Part shown: positions 1-8,688 of the stretch, in pieces
Position numbering within the stretch: position 1 is the first letter of the stretch
Layout: each line of letters starts with the position of its first letter
Assembly (NCBI RefSeq): GCF_009557055.1
Contig: NZ_CP045649.1
Coordinates: forward strand, 2,951,501 to 3,015,500
Origin: Nocardioides sp. dk884
GTDB lineage: Bacteria > Actinomycetota > Actinomycetes > Propionibacteriales > Nocardioidaceae
Reading direction: 5' to 3'
Length of the DNA stretch: 64,000 nt
The notes under the pieces: model-generated
Seen by the model: only the letters and a program-made list of their open reading frames with translations
What the model was told of the DNA's origin: nothing
Database searches by the model: none
Translations under genes and position numbers: made by a program

Positions 1-52
1 CCAGCTCGCCTCCCTGCGCGACGTGGTCGCCGGCTTCGGCGACGACGACTGA
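1..52 (+). CDS. C-terminal fragment of an unknown protein (cut by window edge)
   Basis: An open frame enters from the left edge and ends at a TGA at 50-52. The readable tail is QLASLRDVVAGFGDDD, an acidic C-terminus with no recognisable motif. Codon use is strongly third-position GC like the neighbouring genes, so it is probably a real gene end. Nothing can be said about function. Confidence 0.5.
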   Translation, partial: QLASLRDVVAGFGDDD

Positions 53-63
53 CCCCTCGCCGA

Positions 64-107
64 GTCGCCGCCATTGGTTGCCCGAGTCGGCGCCAATGGC
101 GGCGGGG
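64..107. repeat. Two units of a 22-base intergenic repeat family
   Basis: Two adjacent 22-base units (64-85 and 86-107) share the core GTCGGCGCCAATGG / GTCGCCGCCATTGGTTG followed by CCGA. The same unit recurs six times at 40289-40420. Both copies lie between convergent gene ends. Function is unknown; no spacers are present, so it is not a CRISPR. Confidence 0.7.
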
Positions 108-112
108 CGGGC

Positions 113-1087
113 TCAGATCGTGGGCTCGACCCGGACGACCGTGCGCTCGCCGGCCTTGACGCCGACGACGCCGACGAGCACCAGCAGGCCACCGGCGAGC
201 TGGATCCAGCCGGGGAGCTCGTGCAGCAGCAGCCAGGCGAAGCCGACCGCGGCGACGACCTCGAGCAGCGCGACGAACGACGCCAGCCGGGAGCCGAGGC
301 GCCGGCCGGCGGCGATGCCGGTGGTGTAGGCGATCGCCGCGGTCACCACGCCCAGGGCGAGCAGCGGCACCCACCAGGAGACCTCGCCGACGGCGTACTG
401 CGCGGGCGCGGTCCCCGCCGTCATCGGCAGTACGCCGAGCAACCCGAGGGCGCCCAGCACGAGGGTGCCGACGACCAGCCCGCCGGCGGCGAGCGCCATC
501 GGCGGCAGCCCGAAGCTCTCGTCGGCGGAGATCACGAAGTACGACGCGGCCCCGACCATCGCGCCGAGCGCCCACAGCACGCCCACCACGCTCAGCTGCG
601 CACCGGAGAACAGGTCCAGCACCAGCGCCAGGCCGGCCACGGAGACCGCGGCGCCGACCAGCGTCACCGGGCCGGGGCGGTGTCCGTGGCGCAGCCACAT
701 CCAGCAGACGACCGCGGCGGGGGCGGTGTACTCGATCAGCAGCGCCGGCGCGACCTGCATGTGCTGCACGGCGGAGAAGTAGCAGAACTGCGCCCCGGCG
801 ACGGCGAGCAGCCCGTAGAGCGCGATGACCCCGGCGTTGTCACGCAGCAGCCCCCAGCGACCGCGCAGCGCGACGAGCCCGAACGGCAGCACCAGCAGCG
901 CGGCGATGCCGACCCGCACGAGGACGACGGCGCCGGGACTCCACCCGGTGTCGAGCAGCCCGCGCGCGAGCGAGCCGGACATGCCGAAGCTGAGCGCGGA
1001 GACGAGCGCGAAGCCCAGCCCGCTCGCCAGCCGCTGTCCCGCGGCGACGGGGACCGGCGCGGCGCCGTCATGGGTCATTGAGGCCAT
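113..1087 (-). CDS. EamA/DMT-family membrane transporter
   Basis: This 324-residue protein is an integral membrane permease of the drug/metabolite transporter superfamily, probably an exporter of amino acids or other small metabolites. It shows about ten hydrophobic segments in two repeats of five (residues roughly 20-150 and 165-310), the usual EamA duplication, with short polar loops. The length is typical. The start ATG at 1085-1087 is favoured because a TAGCGT hexamer lies 8 bases upstream, which fits a leaderless transcript; no Shine-Dalgarno is visible. It is divergent from the CGNR regulator with only 38 bases between the start codons, so the regulator may control it. The substrate cannot be told from sequence. 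Confidence 0.88.
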   Translation of the reverse strand: MASMTHDGAAPVPVAAGQRLASGLGFALVSALSFGMSGSLARGLLDTGWSPGAVVLVRVGIAALLVLPFGLVALRGRWGLLRDNAGVIALYGLLAVAGAQFCYFSAVQHMQVAPALLIEYTAPAAVVCWMWLRHGHRPGPVTLVGAAVSVAGLALVLDLFSGAQLSVVGVLWALGAMVGAASYFVISADESFGLPPMALAAGGLVVGTLVLGALGLLGVLPMTAGTAPAQYAVGEVSWWVPLLALGVVTAAIAYTTGIAAGRRLGSRLASFVALLEVVAAVGFAWLLLHELPGWIQLAGGLLVLVGVVGVKAGERTVVRVEPTI

Positions 1088-1095
1088 GGTCCCTG

Positions 1096-1101
1096 ACGCT
1101 A
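1096..1101 (-). promoter_or_regulatory. -10 element of the DMT transporter gene
   Basis: TAGCGT on the minus strand ends 8 bases before the ATG, consistent with a leaderless mRNA. Confidence 0.45.
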
Positions 1102-1113
1102 GGCGGTGGCCGG

Positions 1114-1119
1114 TAACCT
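1114..1119 (+). promoter_or_regulatory. -10 element of the CGNR regulator gene
   Basis: TAACCT lies 6 bases before the GTG start at 1126, consistent with a leaderless mRNA. It overlaps the promoter region of the divergent transporter gene. Confidence 0.45.
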
Positions 1120-1125
1120 GTCAAC

Positions 1126-1671
1126 GTGACCTTCGCTCATGACACGGCCGTGTCCCTGCAGGCCGCGGTCGCCCTGGCCAACTCGGCACTGTCCCCGGAC
1201 ACGATGACCACGATCGCCGACCTCGACGAGTTCTACGACGAGTGGGAGTACACCGGCAGGCGCGAGGGCAGCCGCGCCGAGCTCGACGAGGTGCGCGCCC
1301 TGCGCCCGCGCCTGCGCGAGCTGCTGCTCGCCGAGCGCGACGGGGCCGTCGACCTGGTCAACGCGATGCTCCGCGAGGGCCACGCGCTCCCCCAGCTGGT
1401 GCGCCACGACTCCTGGGACTGGCACCTCCACGCGGTGGACCCCGACGCGCCCCTGGTGACCCGGATCTGCGTCGAGACCGCGATGGCGATGACCGACGTG
1501 ATCCGCGCCGACGAGCTGAGCCGCCTCGGCATCTGCGCCGACGAGGACTGCGAGGGCATCGTCTTGGACCTCTCGCGCAACCGCTCCAAGCGCTTCTGCT
1601 CGGTGGCATGCGGCAACCGCAACGCCGTGGCCGCCTACCGCGCGCGCCAGTCCTCGGTCGCGGCCGGCTGA
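1126..1671 (+). CDS. CGNR zinc-finger protein (ABATE-type), putative transcriptional regulator
   Basis: This 181-residue protein ends in a CGNR zinc finger: the paired cysteines of CADEDC and CSVACGNRNAVAAYRAR give the four-cysteine metal site and the name-giving CGNR motif. The N-terminal 120 residues resemble the ABATE/RHH-like ligand or stress domain found with this finger. Family members are thought to be DNA-binding regulators, often next to transporter genes, as here. GTG at 1126 is chosen because of the TAACCT hexamer 6 bases upstream. It probably regulates itself and the divergent DMT transporter, which is inference from position only. Confidence 0.85.
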   Translation: MTFAHDTAVSLQAAVALANSALSPDTMTTIADLDEFYDEWEYTGRREGSRAELDEVRALRPRLRELLLAERDGAVDLVNAMLREGHALPQLVRHDSWDWHLHAVDPDAPLVTRICVETAMAMTDVIRADELSRLGICADEDCEGIVLDLSRNRSKRFCSVACGNRNAVAAYRARQSSVAAG

Positions 1672-1681
1672 GCGCGGCCGC

Positions 1682-2500
1682 TCAGCACCAGCGACGCACC
1701 CCGCGCGGCGACACCGCACGGTCGCGCAGCACGACCGCCCACGCCCGCGCCCGGTGCCGGCAGGTCCGGCGGAAGTCCCGGGCGCGGTACTCCACCGCCA
1801 GCACCCGGCGACCGTACGACGCCGCGTAGCGCCCGCACTCGGCGTACCGGCCACACTCCTCGGCCACCGCGAAGTCGAAGCCGATCCGCGAGCCGCGCAG
1901 CCCGGGCAGGTTCTTCTGCCCCACGGCCAGCCCGGCCGCGTGCGCGTCACGGAGGAGCAGCCGCGCGTAGGCCACCGCCTGGCCGCGGGTCAGCAGCCCG
2001 CCGCTGCGGGTGAAGGAGTCGAGGTTGTCGAGCTCGACGGCGTCGAAGCCGTCGCGCGCGCAGCCCCGGACCCACCGGCCGACGACCCGCGCCAGCCGCT
2101 CGCGCTTGGCCGCCGTGCGCAGGTCGAGCAGCCACTCGCCCCACTCGGCGTCGGCCACCCGGCGGCCCTCGGCGTCGCGCAGCACCAGCCCGGGGCGGGC
2201 GCGCCAGACGCGACGCTCGTCGGGCTGGGTCTGGAAGCCGTTGACGTAGCAGACGTTGTAGCGACCGGGTGCCGGCGCGGCGCCCCGGTCACGCACCACG
2301 ATCCCCACTCGGGACGGCACGGGGCGCACGCCGCCGAGCTGGTAGTCGACGTCGGTGCCGACCGGCAGCGGCCGCGGCTCCGCCGCCGCAGGGGTCTCCC
2401 CCACCCCGTCGGCGTCCCCGGCCACCGCCGAGCCCGGCGCCACGGAGGCGCCCAGCACCAGCGTGAGCGCAGCCGCCGCCAGCGTCCGGAGCAGCCGCAC
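1682..2500 (-). CDS. Secreted GH114-like protein (endo-alpha-1,4-polygalactosaminidase fold)
   Basis: The 272-residue product starts with a signal peptide (RLLRTLAAAALTLVLGASV followed by AxA sites) and then a TIM-barrel domain of the TM1410/GH114 family. Visible family marks are YNVCYVNGFQTQ near residue 80, DGFDAVELDNLDSF with the acidic pair expected at the active site, GQKNLPG, and EECGRYAECGRY towards the end. Relatives cleave galactosaminogalactan-type polysaccharides, but many actinobacterial copies are uncharacterised. GTG at 2498-2500 is preferred to upstream starts because it opens directly into the signal peptide. The gene lies 10 bases after the membrane-protein gene above it and is probably cotranscribed. 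Confidence 0.75.
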   Translation of the reverse strand: MRLLRTLAAAALTLVLGASVAPGSAVAGDADGVGETPAAAEPRPLPVGTDVDYQLGGVRPVPSRVGIVVRDRGAAPAPGRYNVCYVNGFQTQPDERRVWRARPGLVLRDAEGRRVADAEWGEWLLDLRTAAKRERLARVVGRWVRGCARDGFDAVELDNLDSFTRSGGLLTRGQAVAYARLLLRDAHAAGLAVGQKNLPGLRGSRIGFDFAVAEECGRYAECGRYAASYGRRVLAVEYRARDFRRTCRHRARAWAVVLRDRAVSPRGVRRWC

Positions 2501-2510
2501 CGTCAGAGTC

Positions 2511-3266
2511 TCAGAAGTCGAAGCCGTCGAACATGTCGCCCAGGCCCTCGCCGATCCCGCCGAACATGTCACCGAGACCCTCGCCGACCTCGCCGATCGC
2601 GTCGAAGCCGCCGAACGCCCCGAACATCATCCCCATGAACATGAAGTCCATCGCCTGGAACCCGCCGAAGTAGCCGGCGGCGTACGGCTGGTAGGCGCGC
2701 CCGCCCTCCCAGTACGGCACCCGCTTGGACCCCACCATCACCTGCCGGGTGTCCGGGGCCGCACCGGCGCGGACCCGCTCGACGTCGAGCGCGCAGGCCG
2801 GCACCTCGCGCTCGGCGCCGCCGGCCGGCGTCCAGGAGACGTCGGCGACCGACAGCCCGTGGCGGGGGTCGAAGAAGCACGGCGGGCGGCGGGTGGGCAG
2901 CGGCTCGCCGTGCACCCGGGCGCGCACACAGGCGATCGCGTAGCGCCCGTCCTCGATGATCTCGGTGACGTGCTTGACCTCCTCGGGCGCGCTGAGCGCG
3001 TCGCCGGCGGTCTTGGCGGCCTCGTAGGCGTCGAGCGCGCGCTGGTAGTCGGCGTTCGCGCCGGCGTCCAGGTGGTACCCGGCGAGCTCGAGGTCGAGCT
3101 CCTGCAGGTCGACGCCGAAGGCGGTGATGTCCTCGAAGGTCAGCTTGCGCACCGGCGCGAGCTCGGCCTCGCGGCGCTCGAGCTCGCGCGCCTTGCGGCG
3201 CTGCGAGGCGAACACGACCAGGGCCGCGATGGCGACGAGCACGACGAGAAGGACCAGCCACTCCAT
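2511..3266 (-). CDS. Membrane-anchored protein of unknown function with Gly/Met/Phe-rich tail
   Basis: The 251-residue protein has one N-terminal membrane helix (MEWLVLLVVLVAIAALVVF), a short basic-charged linker, a soluble central domain and a tail rich in Gly, Met, Phe and Asp. The tail contains a near-exact repeat, GEGLGDMFGGI then GEGLGDMFDGF. I do not recognise a characterised family. Topology would put the bulk in the cytoplasm. The ATG at 3264-3266 has TAGTGT 6 bases upstream and fits a leaderless mRNA. It probably forms a two-gene operon with the GH114-like gene. Confidence 0.7.
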   Translation of the reverse strand: MEWLVLLVVLVAIAALVVFASQRRKARELERREAELAPVRKLTFEDITAFGVDLQELDLELAGYHLDAGANADYQRALDAYEAAKTAGDALSAPEEVKHVTEIIEDGRYAIACVRARVHGEPLPTRRPPCFFDPRHGLSVADVSWTPAGGAEREVPACALDVERVRAGAAPDTRQVMVGSKRVPYWEGGRAYQPYAAGYFGGFQAMDFMFMGMMFGAFGGFDAIGEVGEGLGDMFGGIGEGLGDMFDGFDF

Positions 3267-3272
3267 GGTCCG

Positions 3273-3278
3273 ACACTA
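3273..3278 (-). promoter_or_regulatory. -10 element of the 2511-3266 gene
   Basis: TAGTGT on the minus strand lies 6 bases before the ATG; leaderless transcript expected. Confidence 0.4.
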
Positions 3279-3321
3279 CGGCCTCGCAGCAACACCGCGC
3301 GCGGTGTGGTGGGGTGGCGGG

Positions 3322-4581
3322 ATGCGCTCCCCGATCCCGGACTACCTGACCGAGGTGCTCGACGCCTGCAGCCCCGACGACGGCGGTGAGCTGGCCTCCT
3401 ACGTCGCCGAGCTCGCGCAGGCCGACCCGGACCGGTTCGCCCTCGCCCTCGCGACCGTCGACGGCGCGGTGTACGGCGTCGGCGACGACGAGGTGCCGTT
3501 CTCGATCCAGTCGATCTCCAAGCCCTTCGCCTACGCCCTGGCGATCGCCGAGCACGGGTTCGACGCGGTGCTCGAGCGGGTCGGGGTCGAGCCCTCGGGC
3601 GACGCCTTCAACGAGCTGTCGCTGGAGCTCGGCACCGGGCGCCCGTTCAACCCGATGATCAACGCAGGCGCCCTCACGGTGCACGCGATGCTCGACGACG
3701 ATCTGATCGCTCGCGGCTTCGCCGCCTTCGCGGGCCGGGACCTGAAGGTCGACGAGGTGGTCCTCGCCTCCGAGCTCGCCACCGCCGACCGCAACCGCGC
3801 GATCGCGTTCATGCTGCGCAGCCACGGCATCGTCGAGGGCGACGCCCAGGACGTGGTCGAGGGCTACACGCGCCAGTGCTCGCTGCTGGTCACTGCCCGC
3901 GACCTCGCGCTGATGGCCGCGACGCTGGCGAACGGTGGCGTGCAGCCGGTGACCGGCGAGCGGGTGGTCCCGCACGAGGTGACCCGTCAGGTGATGGCGG
4001 TGATGGCCACCTGCGGCATGTACGACGCGGCGGGCGACTGGTTCACCTCTGTGGGGATCCCGGCCAAGAGCGGCGTCGCGGGCGGGCTGATCGGTGCCCT
4101 GCCGGGCCAGGCAGGCCTCGCGACGTTCTCACCGCGCCTGGACAAGCACGGCAACTCGGTGCGCGGCGTACAGGTCTTCGAGCGCCTCTCGCGCGACATG
4201 GGGATGCACCTGATGGAGGTGCCCCCGCCCGCCCGTTCCCTGGTCCGCAGCCGCACCCGGATGCCCGGCGACGCCGGTGACGGATGGGTCTTCGAGCTCG
4301 AGGGGTCGGTGAACTTCGTGGGCATGGAGCGGGTGCTGCGCCACCTGTCCGAGGAGCCGCCGCCGGACCCGGGCGTGCTCCTGGACCTCACCCGCGTCAC
4401 CGAGGTCCGTGACGTGGGCCGCCGGATGCTCCTGGAGGCGGTACGCCGCCTGGTGGGCGACGGCCACGAGGTCACGCTGCTCGACCCGGACGCGATGCTG
4501 GAGGCGTTCCCCGACGACCACGCCGACGGCGACCTGGACGTCGGGGACGGCATCGAGGTGCCGGTGCTCCGCCGTCGGTGA
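3322..4581 (+). CDS. glsA: Glutaminase A fused to a STAS domain
   Basis: The 419-residue protein hydrolyses L-glutamine to glutamate and ammonia in the cytosol. Residues 1 to about 305 are the serine-dependent beta-lactamase-like glutaminase fold: the SxxK motif is S64-I-S-K67, followed by GRPFNPMINAGA, YTRQCSL and KSGVAGG. Residues about 320-419 are a STAS domain (VFELEGSVNFVGMERVLRHL, then LLDLTRVTEV), a fusion known from actinobacterial glutaminases and probably regulatory or scaffolding. ATG at 3322 follows a GGGG-rich Shine-Dalgarno and matches the usual N-terminus; the open frame extends further upstream without homology. It is divergent from the membrane-protein gene. Confidence 0.9.
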   Translation: MRSPIPDYLTEVLDACSPDDGGELASYVAELAQADPDRFALALATVDGAVYGVGDDEVPFSIQSISKPFAYALAIAEHGFDAVLERVGVEPSGDAFNELSLELGTGRPFNPMINAGALTVHAMLDDDLIARGFAAFAGRDLKVDEVVLASELATADRNRAIAFMLRSHGIVEGDAQDVVEGYTRQCSLLVTARDLALMAATLANGGVQPVTGERVVPHEVTRQVMAVMATCGMYDAAGDWFTSVGIPAKSGVAGGLIGALPGQAGLATFSPRLDKHGNSVRGVQVFERLSRDMGMHLMEVPPPARSLVRSRTRMPGDAGDGWVFELEGSVNFVGMERVLRHLSEEPPPDPGVLLDLTRVTEVRDVGRRMLLEAVRRLVGDGHEVTLLDPDAMLEAFPDDHADGDLDVGDGIEVPVLRRR

Positions 4582-4606
4582 GGGTCCCCGTGCCACGATC
4601 GGGACC

Positions 4607-5137
4607 GTGACCCACGACACCCGCCTGGAGACCTCGCGCACGATCGCTGCGCCCGCCGCCGACATCTTCGCCCTGCTCTGCGACCCCCACGGCCACGTGG
4701 CCATCGATGCGACCGGGATGCTCCAGGACGCGAGCGGTGGGCCGGTGCGTGGCGCCGGGGACAGCTTCGTGGTGCACATGGACCGCGAGTCGCTCAACGA
4801 CATCCCCGAGATGGGCCGCTACGACGTCACGGTGACGATCCGCGACTTCGAGCCCGACCGGCTGATCTCCTGGACCATCCTGGGCAAGGTCCGCCCGCAG
4901 ATCGGCCACGTCTACGGCTACCGGCTCTCCCCCGACCCCGACCATCCCGACGACCCGGCGCGGACCCTCGTCACGTCGTTCTACGACTGGTCCGACATCC
5001 ACCCGGACTGGGCGGCCCTGGACATGTTCCCGGTCGTCTCCGAGGCCGCGCTGCGCGGGACGCTGGGCATCTTGGACCGCACGGTGCGCCGCGGCTACCC
5101 CCGACCGGAGCAGCCGCGGCCCACCAGCGAGGGCTGA
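4607..5137 (+). CDS. SRPBCC-family (START/Bet v1-like) protein
   Basis: The 176-residue protein begins with the typical SRPBCC N-terminal strand and helix ([20 protein letters not shown]) and keeps the family length. Members bind hydrophobic ligands in a deep cavity or act as polyketide cyclase-like enzymes; no catalytic residues are diagnostic. GTG at 4607 is selected because it sits 26 bases after glsA and precedes the family N-terminus directly. Cotranscription with glsA is possible. Its end is 14 bases from the convergent dehydrogenase gene. Confidence 0.8.
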   Translation: MTHDTRLETSRTIAAPAADIFALLCDPHGHVAIDATGMLQDASGGPVRGAGDSFVVHMDRESLNDIPEMGRYDVTVTIRDFEPDRLISWTILGKVRPQIGHVYGYRLSPDPDHPDDPARTLVTSFYDWSDIHPDWAALDMFPVVSEAALRGTLGILDRTVRRGYPRPEQPRPTSEG

Positions 5138-5151
5138 GCGACCACCTGGGG

Positions 5152-6963
5152 CTAGCGACGCGAGTGGTCGCGGAACCCGCGCCCGGTCTTGCGACCGAGG
5201 TACCCCGCGGTCACCAGGTGCTCCAGCAGCGGCGCCGGCGCGAAGCCGGGCTCGCGGAACTCCAGGTAGAGCTCGCGCTGGATCGCCAGCGACACGTCGT
5301 TGCCGACCACGTCGAGCAGCTCGAAGGGGCCCATCGGCAGCGCGCAGCCCAGCTTCATCGCGGTGTCGATGTCGTCGGCGCCGGCGTAGTGCGCCTCGAG
5401 CATCCGCACCGCGTCGTTGAGGTAGGGGAACAGCAGCGCGTTGACGATGAAGCCCGCCCGGTCGGTGCAGCTGACGGCGACCTTGCCGACCTTCTCGCAC
5501 AGCGCCCGGGTGGTCTCGGTGACCGCCTCGTCGGTGGCGACGGTGGAGACCACCTCGACCAGCTTCATGATCGGCGCGGGATTGAAGAAGTGCATGCCGA
5601 CCACGTCGCGCGGGCGGCTGGTCGCCTGCGCGCAGGTGATGATCGGCAGCGAGGACGTCGTGGTGGCCAGGATCGCGCCGGGCTTGCAGATCTCGTCGAG
5701 GTTGGCGAACAGCGTCGTCTTGACCTCCAGGTCCTCAGCGATCGCCTCCACCACGATGTCGACGGACGCGAGCTCGTCGAGGGAGGTGGCGCCGGTCAGC
5801 CGGGCCAGCACCTCGCCCTTGGCCGCCTCCGGCAGCTTGCCGCGCTGCACCGCCTTGTCCAGGGACTTCTCGATCGCGGCGCGGACCCCGGCGACCTTCG
5901 CCTCCGAGCGCCCGACGTACACGACGTCGAAGCCCGCCTTGGCGAACACCTCGACGATGCCGGTGGCCATCGTGCCGGTGCCGACGACCCCGACCTGGGC
6001 GATGTCGTGGCGCAGCTGCGGGCGCGCGTCGGCGGACGGTGTCTTGTCGTCGGGGACGACGACCGGGCTGTCGGGGCCCTCGTAGGTGTAGAACCCGCGC
6101 CCGGTCTTGCGGCCCAGCAGGCCCGCGGTGACCATCTGCTTGAGGATCGGCGCCGGGGCGTGCAGGCGGTCGCGACCCTGCTTGTACATCGTGTCCAGGA
6201 TCTCGTACGCCGTGTCGAGGCCGATCAGGTCCAGCAGCGCCAGCGGGCCCATCGGGTAGCCGCAGCCGTAGCGCATCGCGGCGTCGATGTCCTCGCGGGA
6301 GGCGTACTTGTTCTCATACATCGACACCGCGTGGTTGAGGTAGCCGAAGAGCAGCGTGTTGGCGATGAAGCCGGCCTTGTCGCCGCACACCACCGGGGTC
6401 TTGCCGAGCGCGCTCATCAGCGCGGTGACGTCGTCGAGGACCGCCTGCTCGGTCACGACCGTGCGCACGACCTCCACGAGGTCCTGCACGGGGGCGGGGT
6501 TGAAGAAGTGGGTGCCCACGACCCGGCCCGGCCGCGCGGTGGCCGCGGACAGGTCGGTCACCGACAGCGAGGACGTGTTGGTCGCCAGGATCGCGTCCGG
6601 ACCGACGATCGCGTCGAGCTCGCGGAAGACCCGCTTCTTGGCCTCCATCGACTCCGGGATCGCCTCCAGCACCAGGTCGGCCTCGGCGAGGTCCTTCAGC
6701 GAGGTGGTGAGCGTGATCCGCCCGAGGATCTCGGCCTGCTCGGCCTCGCTGAGCTTGCCGCCGCGCACGGCGCGGGCGGTGGAGTGCTCGAGGTGGGCGC
6801 GGCCCCGGGCGAGCGTCTCCTCGTCGAGCTCGACACCGACGACGCGGTGGCCGGTGCGGGCGAAGACCTCGGCGACCCCGGCACCCATGGTGCCGAGTCC
6901 GACCACGCCGATGGTCGAGAAGGGACGGGAGGGGGCTGCGGGCGTTGCGGGGGCGCTCGTCAT
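5152..6963 (-). CDS. Tandem-fused 3-hydroxyacyl-CoA dehydrogenase
   Basis: This 603-residue protein contains two complete 3-hydroxyacyl-CoA dehydrogenase modules (about residues 16-310 and 325-603), each with a Rossmann domain and a C-terminal helical domain. It oxidises 3-hydroxyacyl-CoA in beta-oxidation or reduces acetoacetyl-CoA. Module 1 has GLGTMG and module 2 GTGTMA; both keep the catalytic SSL serine, HFFNPAP histidine, LVEV glutamate and GFI(A/V)N asparagine. The residue after the second strand differs: VELDEE in module 1, VGRSEA in module 2, suggesting different cofactor choice. The ATG at 6963 is chosen; an ATG at 6975 is also possible. Such double proteins are known from actinobacteria. 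Confidence 0.9.
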   Translation of the reverse strand: MTSAPATPAAPSRPFSTIGVVGLGTMGAGVAEVFARTGHRVVGVELDEETLARGRAHLEHSTARAVRGGKLSEAEQAEILGRITLTTSLKDLAEADLVLEAIPESMEAKKRVFRELDAIVGPDAILATNTSSLSVTDLSAATARPGRVVGTHFFNPAPVQDLVEVVRTVVTEQAVLDDVTALMSALGKTPVVCGDKAGFIANTLLFGYLNHAVSMYENKYASREDIDAAMRYGCGYPMGPLALLDLIGLDTAYEILDTMYKQGRDRLHAPAPILKQMVTAGLLGRKTGRGFYTYEGPDSPVVVPDDKTPSADARPQLRHDIAQVGVVGTGTMATGIVEVFAKAGFDVVYVGRSEAKVAGVRAAIEKSLDKAVQRGKLPEAAKGEVLARLTGATSLDELASVDIVVEAIAEDLEVKTTLFANLDEICKPGAILATTTSSLPIITCAQATSRPRDVVGMHFFNPAPIMKLVEVVSTVATDEAVTETTRALCEKVGKVAVSCTDRAGFIVNALLFPYLNDAVRMLEAHYAGADDIDTAMKLGCALPMGPFELLDVVGNDVSLAIQRELYLEFREPGFAPAPLLEHLVTAGYLGRKTGRGFRDHSRR

Positions 6964-6982
6964 GGCCGGGATCATGGCACGT

Positions 6983-6998
6983 ATTACCGGGGAGTAAT
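6983..6998. promoter_or_regulatory. Palindromic operator candidate before the dehydrogenase gene
   Basis: ATTACCGGGGAGTAAT has perfect five-base arms ATTAC/GTAAT around a six-base centre, 8 to 20 bases upstream of the possible start codons. The GGTAAT arm can also serve as a -10 element on the minus strand with GTGACC upstream. This is the layout of a TetR-type repressor site, as expected for fatty-acid genes; no regulator gene is adjacent. Confidence 0.4.
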
Positions 6999-7026
6999 AG
7001 TGATCCAGGTCACGCGCGTGCGCCGC

Positions 7027-7590
7027 TCACCAGAGCGCGACGTCGAGGAGCACCCGGTCCCCCAGCCGCTCCAGGCCGCGCGCCCGCTCCCCGGCGACCA
7101 GCCGCTGCTGCCACGGGCGCGGCGAGGCGACCTCGGTGAAGCCCAGCCGGCGATAGAACGGCGCATTGAAGGCGACATCGCGGTACGTCGTCAGCGAGAG
7201 CCGGTCGTGCCCGGCCCAGCGGGCCTCCTCGCGGGCGGCCTGCACCAGCGCCGCGCCGATCCCCTGGCGGGCGTGCGCGGGCTGCACGGCGAGCTGCTCG
7301 AGGTGGGCGTCGCCGTCGATCACCACGACATGGGCGAAGCCGACCGGCGGGTCCCCGGCCACCAGCACGAAGCCCGGCAACAGGTCGCGGTCGCGCCCGT
7401 CGACCGCCTCGCCCCAGCCGGCCTCGTCGGCCGGGACGCCGAGCGCCTCGAGGAGCACCGCGTCGGCGTCGGCCTCCACCGCGGCGAGTCGGCGCAGGTC
7501 GCGCGGCGCGGCCAGGCGTACGTCGGGGCGGACGGCGGAGGGCTGCGGGGGCGTGCCCGCGGCGCCCGCGGGGCTGGTCTGGTCGGCCAT
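7027..7590 (-). CDS. GNAT-family N-acetyltransferase
   Basis: The 187-residue protein has a GNAT fold. The acetyl-CoA-binding motif A is [17 protein letters not shown] (about residues 95-111), followed by a helix and the motif B region [13 protein letters not shown]. The acceptor substrate is unknown. ATG at 7588-7590 has TAGGGT 6 bases upstream, fitting a leaderless transcript. It is divergent from nucS, with the two promoters in a 39-base gap. Confidence 0.88.
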   Translation of the reverse strand: MADQTSPAGAAGTPPQPSAVRPDVRLAAPRDLRRLAAVEADADAVLLEALGVPADEAGWGEAVDGRDRDLLPGFVLVAGDPPVGFAHVVVIDGDAHLEQLAVQPAHARQGIGAALVQAAREEARWAGHDRLSLTTYRDVAFNAPFYRRLGFTEVASPRPWQQRLVAGERARGLERLGDRVLLDVALW

Positions 7591-7596
7591 GCGCAG

Positions 7597-7602
7597 ACCC
7601 TA
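7597..7602 (-). promoter_or_regulatory. -10 element of the GNAT gene
   Basis: TAGGGT on the minus strand, 6 bases before the ATG; leaderless transcript expected. Confidence 0.45.
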
Positions 7603-7615
7603 CGCGGGCGACCGG

Positions 7616-7621
7616 TAGCCT
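7616..7621 (+). promoter_or_regulatory. -10 element of nucS
   Basis: TAGCCT lies 8 bases before the GTG of nucS, so the mRNA is probably leaderless or nearly so. Confidence 0.45.
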
Positions 7622-7629
7622 CTGCGCAC

Positions 7630-8316
7630 GTGAGACTCGTCGTTGCCAAGTGCCAGATCGACTACGCCGGTCGGCTCACCGCCCACCTGCCGATGGCCAC
7701 CCGGGTGCTGATGATCAAGGCCGACGGCTCGGTGCTGGTGCACTCCGACGGCGGCTCCTACAAGCCGCTGAACTGGATGTCGCCGCCGTGCACGCTGCGC
7801 GAGGGCACCACCGACGACGGCGTGCCGGAGTGGACGGTCACCAGCACCAAGACCGACGACACCCTGCGGATCCTGCTGGAGGAGGTCATCAGCGACTCCA
7901 GCCACGACCTCGGCGTCGACCCCGGCCTGCAGAAGGACGGCGTCGAGAAGCACCTGCAGGAGCTGCTCGCCGAGCACCCCGCGACCCTCGCCCCCGGCCT
8001 GACGCTGGTGCGCCGCGAGTTCCCCACCGCGATCGGCCCGGTCGACCTGATGTGCCGCGACACCGACGGGCGCAGCGTGGCCGTCGAGATCAAGCGCCGC
8101 GGCGACATCGACGGCGTCGAGCAGCTCACCCGCTACCTCGAGCTGCTCAACCGCGACCCGCTGCTGACCACGAACGGCGCGGTGAGCGGCGTGTTCGCCG
8201 CCCAGCAGATCAAGCCCCAGGCCCGGGTGCTCGCCGAGGACCGCGGCATCCGCTGCGTCACGGTGGACTACGACGCCCTGCGCGGCCTCGACGACCCGAG
8301 CCACCGGCTCTTCTGA
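7630..8316 (+). CDS. nucS: Mismatch-specific endonuclease NucS/EndoMS
   Basis: The 228-residue protein is NucS, the enzyme that replaces MutS/MutL mismatch repair in most actinobacteria by cutting both strands at G-T, G-G and T-T mismatches. The N-terminal half is the dimerisation and DNA-binding domain ([16 protein letters not shown] opening). The C-terminal RecB-like nuclease carries [18 protein letters not shown] and [12 protein letters not shown], giving the D, ExK and Q catalytic residues. The tail HRLF resembles the hydrophobic C-terminus used to contact the sliding clamp. GTG at 7630 matches the conserved N-terminus. Length is normal for the family. Confidence 0.95.
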   Translation: MRLVVAKCQIDYAGRLTAHLPMATRVLMIKADGSVLVHSDGGSYKPLNWMSPPCTLREGTTDDGVPEWTVTSTKTDDTLRILLEEVISDSSHDLGVDPGLQKDGVEKHLQELLAEHPATLAPGLTLVRREFPTAIGPVDLMCRDTDGRSVAVEIKRRGDIDGVEQLTRYLELLNRDPLLTTNGAVSGVFAAQQIKPQARVLAEDRGIRCVTVDYDALRGLDDPSHRLF

Positions 8317-8333
8317 AGCCCCGGCGCCCGGGC

Positions 8334-8648
8334 ATGCGGATCTTCCACGTCGCGACCCGCGCCGACTGGGAGGCCGCGCAGGCGTCCGGCGCCTACACGA
8401 CGTCCACCCGCGGGGTGAGCCTCGAGCAGCAGGGCTACCTCCACGCCGCCCGCGCCGAGCAGTGGGAGGCGGTGCGCGCGACGTACTACGCCGACGTCAC
8501 CGAGCCGCTGGTGCTGCTCGAGATCGACACCGACCTGCTCGACGTGCCGGTCGTCGAGGAGCCGCCGACGTCCGGGGCGACGGAGACCTTCCCGCACGTG
8601 TACGGCGCGCTCTCGCCCGCCGCCGTCGTCGCGGTCCGCGCGATCTGA
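8334..8648 (+). CDS. DUF952 family protein
   Basis: The 104-residue protein has the DUF952 pattern: IFHVATRADWEAA at the start, a GYLHAARAEQW segment near residue 40, LLEIDTDLL, and FPHVYGALSPAAVV at the end. Family members are small cytosolic proteins related to ADP-ribosyltransferase-like folds, with no proven activity. ATG at 8334 lies 17 bases after nucS and the gene is probably cotranscribed with it. Confidence 0.85.
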   Translation: MRIFHVATRADWEAAQASGAYTTSTRGVSLEQQGYLHAARAEQWEAVRATYYADVTEPLVLLEIDTDLLDVPVVEEPPTSGATETFPHVYGALSPAAVVAVRAI

Positions 8649-8675
8649 GCCGGCCCGAGCGGGGATCCTCCCGTG

Positions 8676-8681
8676 TACGGT
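8676..8681 (+). promoter_or_regulatory. -10 element of the lipoprotein gene
   Basis: TACGGT lies 7 bases before the ATG at 8689, which supports that start over the in-frame GTG at 8680. Confidence 0.35.
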
Positions 8682-8688
8682 GCCAGCC

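Noticed and set aside
5164-8316. Plus-strand open frame of 1,050 codons spanning the dehydrogenase and GNAT genes
   Set aside because: Only its end is real (nucS, from the GTG at 7630). The rest reads antisense to well-supported genes with no homology.
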